Of a stretch of DNA of 64,000 bases, positions 1-10,682 are shown piece by piece. The stretch comes from Diphasiastrum complanatum (taxonomy: Eukaryota; Streptophyta; Lycopodiopsida; Lycopodiales; Lycopodiaceae): assembly GCA_029204225.1 (NCBI GenBank), contig CM055101.1, positions 62,378,171-62,442,170 on the forward strand, given 5' to 3'. Position numbers and translations under genes: made by a program. Below the pieces are notes generated by a model that saw nothing but the letters and a program-made list of their open reading frames with translations, made no database searches and was not told where the DNA came from. Positions within the stretch are counted from its first letter, which is position 1. Each line of letters opens with the position of its first letter.

Positions 1-6
1 AGGAAA

Positions 7-18
7 GATCTGATACCA
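7..18 (-). promoter_or_regulatory. Primer-binding-site-like motif of an LTR element
   Basis: On the minus strand the bases read TGGTATCAGATC. This resembles the TGGTATCAGAGC stretch that pairs with the 3' end of initiator tRNA-Met in many plant LTR retrotransposons. The adjoining minus-strand sequence ends in CACA, as an LTR end would. If so, a 5' LTR of a minus-strand element covers the next several hundred bases, and its internal region lies before the start of this window. No second LTR can be seen here, so this is tentative. Confidence 0.3.
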
Positions 19-404
19 TGTGTACTTTTCACACATGCGTGTGATTGATCTTCTAAGGTGTGTGTGATTGCACATGAAACTATCTCTTGACTGTAGCTAC
101 CAATCTATCTTGACAAGGCTTCAAGGCAAGAGCACACAAGCATGCATCTACCCACCAAAGAGCTATCACAAGCTATCATTCACATATTGAGAAGTTTATT
201 GATGAGAAACTAAGTTCAAAAACAGGTTGCTCTCGGGTAGAGAGAGAAAATTGAGCTTACACACTCGAGTATAGAGAGAACATAGACAACATGGAAATTT
301 TTTTAAGTATTGGAGCCAATTCTCATCAAAACTTCATTACTTCAGGTACGTACAAAGGAGACCTCTTTCAAATAGAGCTAGCTCGAGTTCTTGCATGTGG
401 AAAT

Positions 405-620
405 GCACTCATTTGATTGGACCCCATTGATTGATCATGATTGGACCTCTAGATATGCACCTCTCATCGTGATTGGACCTCATGATCTCCACCTCACAAT
501 TTAATTGGGCCTCATGATGTGCACCTATAAACATGACTGATCAACATATAATGCACCTCTTAAAGTGATTGGCCTTGTGATCCATGCCTCCTAAATGTGA
601 TTGGGCCAAATAGATGCATT
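405..620. repeat. Degenerate short repeat (GATTGGACCTCATGAT-type)
   Basis: Variants of GATTGGACCTCATGATNTGCACCTC recur about five times with uneven spacing. They could be sub-repeats inside an LTR (see the primer-site-like motif at 7-18). No coding signal is seen. From about 620 to 2150 I see only AT-rich sequence without a recognisable gene. Confidence 0.4.
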
Positions 621-2333
621 TCAATCCTAACATCATGTGACAAATGTCACTATCTCACTAGAACTCAAGATTAAGGCCTATTGACTATTCAAACTCATCA
701 TGAATGGACTAAAATGATTAGGCCTACCCTCCACATGTGGGAACATGCTCCACACATGTGAGATTCACATATGTACATAATGATGAGAAAATATCAAGCT
801 AAATTTTGCTAAATCTTCGCATAGTCTGCTCTTGATGGAGGCTTGTGCATTCACTCTTGGCCTAGATGTAATGTTTGGATTGATTTGGATGTTTAATTTT
901 CACACATTAGAACTTTCAAGTGTCCTTTCTAACAATTTCAAACATTGCACTTAGACAAATGATCATCTAGATTCAGGCTTCTACTCCTGATTTTTTCTAT
1001 TTGGCTAGTAACTCCCTCTCTTGTTAGACTCTTGGCACTTTACAAAAAACCTCACCACTCTCTCATAATACCAAAATTTTTCTTCGTGATTATAGTGAAA
1101 CCTTTGAAAATGAACATTTACATTAGTAGCTCCTTCATTATTAAAAAGGAATTGTAGAGAAATCCACAATTTCATCCCAAATCTCAAGTCTTTTCATGGC
1201 ATTTTTTTTCTAAGTAAGGACATTCTCCCTCACAAGCTAATAAATAGATTAAATTATTTATTCCAACTCTTGAATTTCACACTACATCCTCCTCCTCACT
1301 CAACATCAACCTAGCCATTGCCTTCTCCTTGAAATGTCCAATTCTCACTCTTCTTCCATGATCTTTGGAAATTAAAAGGACCTCATAGACGCCCCAATCA
1401 CTCAACCCTTCACCATAAGACCTTTTTTTCCTTTACCTAGCTAAATATCAAATCATGATGGGGCAAGGGAGTATGGAGAACGCGAGCGGAGAAGAGAGCA
1501 GGAATATTTGTGGAATAGCTCTCCCGCTACAATGGGCTACTAGATGCAAAACAGTCTAATAGATTGTTTATGCTAAGTGTAATCACAGCTTAAATGTTCT
1601 GTTGCCCAAGAGGATCTTATAAATTAATTCATACTCAGGAAAAAAAAAAAATGAGTACAGTCCACTAAAGAGATTAGAAATGGTTTGAGGTATTACTAGA
1701 TTTTTGAATTCAATAAGAAGTTCAATTCTGAAATAGATGGAAGAGCAGTATGATAGCACAAGTTCCTCAGGCGTCAAAGACAACCATTGTCTAATCAGGA
1801 ACTGAGGAGTCGTAGACGTCCGTGTTCTGATCAGAGTGAGTGAACAAATGTTATCAAACAACAATGAAGTGCATTCAAATCACAACAAGCATTTTTCTAC
1901 GTTATACACAGATAGAAAAGCGTGCTGTTGCTATATTACACTAAAGCACAACGAAATAGCAGTTACAACCAGAATGATGGCATAACTAGGAGGCTCAAAA
2001 TCATTCGTCTCATGGACGGAGCATCACATAGAGTATGCCTGGATGATCTATTTATAGACTGCATCCATATTAACTACATTACATGTTTGTCACCTAATTA
2101 GGTAAGTTGTTGTACTTGGAAGTATTTGGCTTTTGTGACAACTATACATAGTATATATGGGTAACGAATCAGAGAATGTTGACACGGATGAGGACGCTGC
2201 AAATCTCTCATTTTGCATTTTACGTGAATTGGCTTTCTCTCACTTCGCAAATTTTGGGAAGTGCCTGGAACATTCCTCGTTGAAAATAGACGACCTTCGG
2301 GAGTTTTCTCTCTCTTTGGGATTTTGCAAAAAA

Positions 2334-2412
2334 GCCGACAATGCCCTTAAAAATGCAAAGGTGCCCTTAAAAAGCCGACAGTGCCCTTAAAAATGCGAAG
2401 GTGTCTTTAAAA
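2334..2412. repeat. Short tandem repeat, GCCGACA/GTGCCCTTAAAAATGC type
   Basis: Two to three imperfect copies of a 20-40 bp unit containing GCCGACARTGCCCTTAAAAA lie in tandem. Similar GCCGACACTG words occur at about 2510 and in the family C LTR at about 26815 (as its complement-like GTGTCGGC), so this may be a worn LTR relic. From 2520 to 3394 no gene is seen; there is a G-rich run near 3012-3037. Confidence 0.35.
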
Positions 2413-3393
2413 TAGTTTAACTTTTGAACTGCACATAAGTTAATTTCTTCAAAATAGCTGAAAGGAAGAAGCCGAAGGTAAGTGTTGCATTTTTCGGGAA
2501 AGTGCAAAATAGCCGACACTGTTGAATAAATATGGGCTTATAGAAAGACAGAAACAATTAGGGAAAGCTTACATCATACAAGACACACATGTACGTTCTC
2601 AAAAATTGAAAAATATTTTAATATTTATGAGAGTTTACACGTCTTGCAAGCATCTATGATTGAGTATCTTGTATCATGATTGCTCTCTTATCTGAACAAT
2701 TCCTCCCAAATCTTTGCATTTGATTTTCTCTTTATGTCTTTTACATATTTGCACAAACATACATTGTTCAAAGTAAAATTACTTTTTAGAATGTTGGACC
2801 CTTTCTGTACCTCCCTAATCGGATGGATCTAGAGGGCAAAGTGGGGTTTAATAGATCTATTTCGAGTGAGTAGTCGGATGTAGGATTGGGTTTCGATCCA
2901 ATGGGGAGGGTAGAAATGGGGATCTAAGCCTACTAGGGTTGTCAAGCTTAGTGTGAGATCTAGAAGTGGAATGGCTTAGATCTTGGGGTGAGATTCTTCA
3001 TCCTTTTTTTTTGGGGGCGGGGGGGAGGGGGGGGGTTCTTGGTTTTTCTTCTCTCTTTTTCGGTTTCTTGGTTGCTTTTGGTTTATCTAGGCATCCTTGG
3101 CTCTAGATCTTCTCCTCAAGAGGTTGATCTTCTCAAGGGAGGTGAAAAATAAGGGGAACCTACCTAAGGATCTTGGTGATCACTCCAAAATGTGGATCCA
3201 ACACCTATGTTGCTTGTGTGTTGATTTTATGGATTAGTTTTAGAAATTAGATGGATGAATGCTTGTGCTAAGGATCATTTGTGATTGTGAAGCATGAATA
3301 ACAAAAACAAAATAAGCATTTATCATCCACAAGAATCACACACATTCAAAAGAGGAGGGCCTTTGCAAGCAAAAGATAGGAATAAGGAGATGT

Positions 3394-3529
<136 letters not shown>

Positions 3530-3837
3530 GAAAAAGGTGGCTAAAAAATGGTGTCACATGCCCTTATATAGACATTCCTAGGGTTAGGGTTTTTGGTTCA
3601 CCCAAAAACATGTGCCATAACAACTTGACTTTACAAAAGTACTATAAAACCAAATTCCATTTTAACTACGTGGGCCCATTTTCATTTTGGGCCCATTTGA
3701 GAGTGAATCTACCTCTTATCCTCACGCCATGGACTTGCGAGTAGAGTGCACCTTCTACGGGTGTCTGACATCACATTTCAAGTAGATCTAATTCTTTTGC
3801 CAACTCGGCCATGCTTTTATTTCCATAGTTGTAAAAT

Positions 3838-4640
3838 ATGCCCTTTTTGGGCTGAAGCTGTTTCCATTGCAGCTTATATTCAAAACAGATGTCTGACTAA
3901 AGGTATCTTAGACAAAACACCTTATGAAGTTTGGACAGGCTCCAAACCATCCTTATCCAACCTACGAGTTTTTGGATGTATCACTTGTGCGCAAATACCG
4001 CAAGATCTCAAGAAGAAGCTCGACTTTGAGAGTATCAAATCTACAAAAATATTCAACGTCGCTCATTTCCCAGAAAAACGACAAGAGAATGCATACCACC
4101 TATAAGATATATCGATGAGTCTGCAGCTATCTTGTTCAAGAGCTAGCTATTGTCAAAAAGACACTTCGTCAACCTTATTCCAATTTTTGAAAGAAGCTAT
4201 TAATAAAGAGTATGCATTTCTTATCAAGAACTAAACTTGGACTATTGTCAAATTGCTTGCCAGTAGAAATGTAGTTGATTGCAAATGGATATTCAAAATC
4301 AAATACAAGGCAGATGGAAGCATCGATCAAAGAAAGGCTCTACTTGTCACGAGAGGATTCTCTCAGGTACATAATGTCAACTACACTGAGACTTTCACTC
4401 CAGTAGTTAAACATTATTCAATCAAACTTCTACTGTCATTTGTTGCTGTTGCAGATTTAGAAGTACATCAAATAGATGTACAGACATCATATCTTAATGG
4501 AGTTATTGAAGAAGATATTTACATGATACAACTCGAAGGATATAATTGCATGGTTTCAAAGGATCAACACTTTTCTTATCGATCACGGTCGAGATATCAA
4601 GCTGGTGACTCAGTTGAGATGCTGATGAGATGGCTCAATT
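3838..4640 (+). pseudogene. Ty1/copia polyprotein fragment A (integrase end to RT start)
   Basis: About 800 bases encode copia polyprotein pieces in shifted frames. The first (3838-4060) carries the integrase C-terminal signature AYIQNRC...KTPYEVWTGSKP followed by LRVFGC. The second (4253-4550) carries the reverse-transcriptase start: CKWIFKIKYKADGSI, GFSQVHNVNYTETFTPVVKH and HQIDVQTSYLNGVIEEDIYM. The connecting region is shortened and everything after the LNG block is lost, so protease, most of the integrase, the YVDD site and RNase H are absent. It is a dead fragment with no LTRs recognised. The integrase part resembles families B and C described below, so it may derive from one of them. 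Confidence 0.88.
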
Positions 4641-4790
4641 GAGATGGTGACCAACCGGCTCGGTCGAGATTCTAACCAAATTCATCAGTCAAGATGGTGA
4701 CCAACTGACTCGGTCGAGATCCTAACCAAATTCGTCGGTCGACGAGATGGTGACCAACTGACTCGGTCGAGATGATAACCAACTGTGTAT
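4570..4790. repeat. Tandem repeat, about 55-60 bp, GACTCGGTCGAGAT core
   Basis: At least four imperfect copies of a unit containing GGTGACCAACTGACTCGGTCGAGAT plus CCTAACCAAATTCRTCGGTC directly follow the truncated copia RT. The repeat begins where copia coding similarity stops, so it may mark the breakpoint. From 4800 to 6330 no gene is recognisable; ORFs there lack family signatures. Confidence 0.7.
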
Positions 4791-6334
4791 TGAGTATTGT
4801 ATCTCAGTGATGGTGTTATAGAGCTTCATGAAGTAAAATATGACAGTGTTTTAAAATAGAAATTCTCATTCTAATGAATTATTCCAATGACCAGATTTGT
4901 GCTATAATTGAAAATTCTGGTAGTTGATGTCATGCCCCAAGGTGTCGATGCAGAGTCTCTCCACTCAAAAGGGCTTCTAGCAGAAATGAAGTTGAGAGCC
5001 GAGTTTGAGAGCACAAGAATTATAGTGCTAGACTAAAATATACAATTGTGAGCCCCATGGTACGTCCCGAAAGATGGATAGCCATGTGGGAGCTAGCAAA
5101 TTAGATTATCTCAACTTGAGTTATGTTTTTTAATAAAGAGGCCTCCTATTATGAAGTAAGAGGTGGAACTCAAATTATTATAGATTGGGATTCACTCTTT
5201 TGCAAGAGGTGGACTCCAAAATAATATGTAATTGGGTTCTACAGCTCGTGGCTATAGATAGAGGCCTCTTCCACGAGTTCAAGAGCATGTAATCTGTACT
5301 GAAATGTTGTTGCTTTGATAATGGAAGATCATTCTACGTGCATTTCTTCCCATGCTCCATCTTCATACATTTGTGTTTGGGTACTGATGTATGAATGTGC
5401 TTGTTGATGCTTTCTTCTCTTAAAGTTCGGTTTGGAATTAGTATCAACAAGTAGATGTGTAGCACCTGGAGATCGATCTACCATTCCACTGTTTTCTGAT
5501 GTCTCCTGGTTTCTACTCTCTGAGGAGTTTTTCTTACAACTATTGAGTGCAACTGTTAAGAGACAATTGTAGGAAGCACTTTGTAGGATTTCCATTGCTT
5601 TAGTTTAGAAGTTGTTGTGCTGATGTTGATTCTCTGATTTTAATAGGAGTAGATTTTAGTTTAATTCCATGTTCTTGCTTAGTTTTAGTTTAGCAATAAT
5701 CTACAGACTGTAACAATAAAGAAAGAACTGAAACAAATCTGTAGTAGAAAGTAGAAAACGAGTTCCTAATAGATCCTATATTCAAGATGAGCTACCACTA
5801 TCAAATAAGGTTCTGAATCAAGTTGTAGGTGTGTCTTTGACAGGTGGATACATCACTGTTATACTACAATTAGATTCCCTGACTGAGCCATTGCATATAG
5901 ATTTGTGAATCCATGCGATGCTGAAACAAAAGGAGAGTCGCCATTGAGTAGAATCTGACAGAGGACTAGAATCGTTGAGAAGTAGAACGAGTAGAGTAGT
6001 AGCAAACATTGAGTGAGATGCTGCTAATAGAGTTTGAATAGGAACTGATAGATCAGTAGAACCAGTCACGAACATTGAGTGGTTGCGACAGCAGACGTTG
6101 AAGTAGAGAGAGGCAATTCCCTAAACATAGAGCAAGTAGATACTTTTTGTGTTTTTTCGAGTTTTTTTTGTGCTTTGCCATTTTTTTTTCAAAATTTCTC
6201 GTGCTTGTTCATGCTTCGAGATTATTCGAGTTATTTTTTGAGATTTTTCGTGTTTTTTTCGAGATTTTTTTGTCTTTTTTCAAAATATTTCCGAGTTATT
6301 TTTGTCGATTTTAAATTTTTGAGTTTTTTCTGAA

Positions 6335-6739
6335 TTATTCGAGTTTGTTCCCTTGAATTTTTTCAAAAACATCGGGTCCACGAATTCCGTCCAACGAACT
6401 GCACAAAAAAACTTTTTCTGACGATTGAATCTGACAACCTTCAAATTCTTCATTGTTAGTATATTCTCCATACACTTCGCATGCATTCTCAAAGACTTGT
6501 AAAAATCTATGAGGGTCTACATTATCGTCGAACTTTGGTAATTCCAGTTGAGGTGTTCGTTTACCGGATCGGGTATTATGATGAGCATTGTGAACAGGTT
6601 GATCATCAGGGTTAGGGGTCCATCTGGATGGTCCAGGGTCTTGTTGCACCTGAGATCGAAGGCGATAGGGTTTTTTCTCATCATTTGGATAATTGGGCGG
6701 TGTAAACTCATCCATAAGTCCCTCTGGTAAGTTGGCCAT
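6335..6739 (-). pseudogene. Ty3/gypsy gag N-terminal fragment
   Basis: The minus-strand frame starting at the ATG at 6739 reads MANLPEGLMDEF, then a polar, Pro-rich stretch, then LELPKFDDNVDPHRFLQVF, which is the start of a retrotransposon gag (capsid-like) domain. The frame stops after about 134 residues, before a zinc knuckle, so gag is truncated and no pol follows. It sits in the expected place downstream of an LTR (8026 upward), a primer-binding site (8014-8025) and a leader of about 1.3 kb. The leader holds T/A-rich runs that read as open frames but look non-coding. Confidence 0.7.
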
Positions 6740-8013
6740 GACAACTGACGGGATGTAGCCCAAATGTGATGCAACTGGTAAAAGGGCGACAAAAAAAATG
6801 CTACAAAAGTTTTTTGTACGACAAAATGCTACAAAAAATTTGCAACAAAAAATCTCGAAGGAGAAAATGCTACAAAAAATTTCGACCAAAAATTTAGCGA
6901 AAAAACGACAAAAAAATGTTTGTGCAAAACGGGAATTTTTTTTGACAAGTGGCAAATATTCGCAAAAAATGTAAAATATTTGCAAAAAAGTTGACGAATG
7001 AAACGGAATTTTTTTTTTTGAAACGCTAGAAAGAAAAAAAAAGTGACAGAAAAGCGAAAAAAGATGAAAAACTAGTTTGAGGCCTAAATTGGCAATTTTT
7101 GTACATAGTTTTGGATCTAACCTTTCACACATGGGAAAGAGGCCTAAATACTTTTATTTTAGTATATATTTCATGTTAAAGAATTACACACAAGTGACCA
7201 AATCAAGTTATGATCTGAAGAGTTACTTGCATTCTTAGAAAATACACAAGACTAGACTGCCAAGAATACCTAGAATTGAACAAACTTGATCAACATATGA
7301 TCAACACACTAAGATATTTATTCAACCTGTAAAACCACATGTAAACCACACTTCTAAAAGTTTATAAACTCTAGCAAATGATAAATACAAGCTTTAGAGA
7401 TAAATGAAAGAGCACACTTAGTGAATCACAAGACTAGCTTCACTAGCTTGTCAAATCTTGGTGTTTAGATGTAGATCTAAGATCACTTCACATGAGAATG
7501 TTCCTCAACCTGTTAAGAACCTGAAAACACATTTGCATAATGGTTAAAACCTTCCAGCAAATGCTTCAATCAAACTACATAAGGAGAGTTACTTACATGC
7601 TCAACAAAGTACACCAAAATTTATGCAAAAGATTGTTGACAATCTGTTCACCCAAAAGGGGATCTTTCATCCAAGTGGGAGCTTTGCTTAGCCTTTTGGA
7701 GAAATACAAAATCACTCAAAGCGTATTTGTCATCCACTTAAGGAGAAGGTTCATCCAGTTAAGGAGAGTGTTCATCCACAAAGGAGAGTGTTCATCAACA
7801 GAAGTGGAGGTGTTATGATCTGATCCAAAATAGCTTCTTCTCAGCCTCTGATCTTCAATAGAACTGAAATATGCTTTTGATCCACAAGTTCAACTCACAA
7901 AACAAAGGTTAGTAAGATTTGATCAACAGTGCAATGCATAATCATGCTAGAACTTGATCAAACATCCAAATATCACCATAAATGGAAACCTTATTAAGAA
8001 TAACAGCCAACTA

Positions 8014-8025
8014 GCTCTGGTACCA
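8014..8025 (-). promoter_or_regulatory. Primer-binding site of the minus-strand gypsy element
   Basis: The minus strand reads TGGTACCAGAGC, one base from the initiator tRNA-Met complement TGGTATCAGAGC. It is immediately preceded on the minus strand by a sequence ending TTTTTTCACA, consistent with the 3' end of a 5' LTR. The position fits the gag fragment at 6335-6739. Confidence 0.65.
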
Positions 8026-8470
8026 TGTGAAAAAAGTGGATCTTGAATGGATCCAAACTCCCAAAATACTTGGCTAAGATCTTTGCACAACAAGCTACAA
8101 AAGCTAGAAATGGCAAAGCATCATAATGCTACCTTTGATACACATGAACTTGACAAAGCATTCAAGAGACAAAAGAAACTAATAAAAGGTAGCCAAAAAC
8201 AACAGCATACCAGCCCTACAACAGTAGCCTACCACTTTTGGAAACCTCTTAAGATCATACACAAAAGCTTGAAGACAATACACAAAGCAATGCTCTCAAT
8301 GGAGGAAGAAACTGTGACAATGATCTATTGATCTCTCTCAACAATACAATAAGTTTCTCCAACCTGTTCTCCATGAATTTCAGCCTAATATAGGTGAGAG
8401 AGATGACTCTCTGTCCTCTCTCTAGAACTTAGGACCCAATTTTAGGGCACCAATAGCCTAAAATAGCCAA
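8026..8470 (-). mobile_element. Probable 5' LTR of the minus-strand gypsy element (outer end uncertain)
   Basis: The LTR should extend upward from the primer-binding site; its minus-strand 3' end is ...CACA at 8026. No partner LTR is present, so the 5' boundary (around 8470) is a guess. The 94-residue plus-strand frame inside it has no family signature and is treated as non-coding. Confidence 0.4.
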
Positions 8471-8511
8471 TTTTTGCCTATATGTCCAAATAACATGATT
8501 TTGGTGTCATT

Positions 8512-10682
8512 TCAAAGGTCCTGAAGTTTTGCTCGATGAAAAGCTCCTCTTGCTTGCCAATGCGATTTCTCCGTACCTTGAGAAGACCATATGTTCATAC
8601 TTCCATATTCTTTTGCAAAAAATGTGGTGTGATGTAATAGAATATGCTGCAACCAGTAAAATTCAAATATATGACGTTGTAGAACAATTTTTGCACAAAA
8701 ACAAATAGTGTGTAACATGATCCTCTCCCCAACATTCTGCTACCGATTTGACAAATATCTCACAATATTTTTGTAAATTTGCAATGTCAATTTCTAATAA
8801 CTTTTCTTTTCGCAACATGCCAATCAAATTGTCGAGATTTTGCCATACTGCAGCTTTTTTTAATCTTGTGTGGCCCCTCTCTTTAAAATCTTTTGATGCT
8901 GCAACAACATTTTTCCAAACATTGTATGTCACGGTAGAAGACTTTCCAGTGTGATTGGATAAAAACCTTCTAGCTTTTGCACCTCCAACAGATGGCTTGT
9001 TTGGAACGTTCCCTAATTTACCCGATAGTTTTTCACTTTTTTCTATTTTTACATTCCCCTTGTGCAAACCTACTTTTGAAAGTACTTGCTCTAATCTCTC
9101 AATTCCAATTTTAGAAGCCGATTCAGGTTTGGTATTCCAGACATACAAAATATGATTGTGAATCAATTTTTCAATAATTCGTACCTCAGCATGCAATGTG
9201 CATATGTGAACATTGATCAATGGAATTGCCAACACAGGTCTAAAGTTCGGATCCTCTCGATCTCTTGTTGGACCAACTTGTGATCTTGTCAAATTTAAGT
9301 CTTTACAATTCTTCATACAATACAAACAAGGGTGTTTAGTATTTGTCCCATGCGAAACATTATACATACATTTCAGTGTCTTTAAATCACCTGCAAGATG
9401 CCATAAAATTTGAAACATGCCATAGTTTGGCACATATATTTTGTTTCCACCCATATGCTCTTCAATAATCTTTGCATAATTTGATGTCGAAAAAATCCAT
9501 GACAAGATAACATGGTCTTCTTTTAAAACCTGAAAAGTAACAAACACATGCAAAGTTACGAACATTGATATCAGCAACTTAGGTGATAAAATACAATACT
9601 AAGTAAAATTGAAATATACCTGAAATGCTGCTAACCACCATATTTCATTCTCTGATTGAACACTAAATGAGGAATCATCTGCATCATTTTCATGATTGTT
9701 CAATGCTTTGTTCATAAAGGTGATACTTACCCGTTCCAATTTTTGTCCCTTAACAATTTCAGACTCATCAAGTTTAATAACCAATATCAATTTTCCTTGG
9801 ACTTCTCTTTCAAATATTTTGTAATATTTAATCATGTATGCCACTACTTTGTTAATATCCAAAAATAAATTGTCGGACTCATTGTATTCCAATGTTCCAC
9901 TCTCACATGTATACAATTTTTTGATATGAAATGGTTCACCTATAAACATACTCATATTCTCATTAAGACAATATCTTGCTTTTTTTATTCTAAATGGACG
10001 AGGAAGAGGTAGCTTTCGAATCTTCACATGTGCAAAGGCTTCATGTACAATTTTAAACAATAGGTATATGCCTTACGATTAATTCCTGAATCATCACATG
10101 CTCCCTGGATAACTCTTGCATCCAAGACATGTTGAATGCTCTGTATAATCACTGCAGCAATATCATTCTTAATCGTAGTTTTTGATGACAATATGGAACC
10201 CAAAGATTTTCCAATACTCGTAGAATCTTTATAATGTTCTCTCGCCACCAAAGGTGAGCTACAAGACATAATAAATAATTAAATTAGCAAGCATTAGAAA
10301 AACAAGCACATAAAAACTCAGCAAGCATGTCATTTGCTCTTTTAATTAATACTCACTTGAATGCTTGAATCCTTTTCTTCTTGTTTCCACTTCTTGAAGA
10401 CAGATCATCTATGTCTTTTTTTGGAAGTCGTTTGCGTTTTCTTATATTTAATTTTCTCCTGAGAACTTCGCCTTCAACAATAGCACTCAAGATTTCTCTT
10501 TTAAAATTCTCAACGTCTCTCAACATAACTTGATTGGATATTTGAAGATCAGTAATAATAGTTTTCGATTCTGATATATTGGAGCTCAATGTCGTATTCT
10601 TGCATATTTGTTTCTGCAAATTTTCTTGAAGTATTGGCTTCTCATTGTTTGTTTGATTCAACAAATACTCCAATACTTGTGT
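8512..10682 (-). pseudogene. Intron-containing gene of an unnamed family, frameshifted
   Basis: Three exons can be chained on the minus strand. Exon 1 (10682-10357) encodes a Gln/Asn/Ser-rich, probably coiled-coil segment ending in a basic cluster (RKRKRLPKKD, NKKKR) that would suit a nuclear signal. Exon 2 (10258-9620) and exon 3 (9529 to about 8512) follow. Splice sites are clean: donor CAA|GTGAGT with acceptor TTGTAG at intron 1 (10356-10259), and CAG|GTATAT with TTTTCAG at intron 2 (9619-9530). Exon 2 includes VIKLDESEIVKGQ and ends ENEIWWLAAFQ. Exon 3 has LAGDLKTL, then HPCLYC, HAEVRIIEKLIHN, and after a frame change YGSMNIWSSQGTEKSHW. The gene is broken at about 10060 (one-base shift) and again near 8670-8718. 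I do not recognise a named family; similar signatures occur in uncharacterised, repeat-like proteins of other eukaryotes, so a DNA-transposon protein is possible but unproven. Confidence 0.6.

Noticed and set aside
6548-6792. ORFs on both strands over the gypsy gag start
   Set aside because: Only the frame beginning MANLPEGL carries the gag signature; the others are shadows.
8748-9413. Three plus-strand ORFs (8748-8954, 8955-9155, 9213-9413)
   Set aside because: They are antisense shadows of exon 3 of the minus-strand gene, which has splice sites and motif order.
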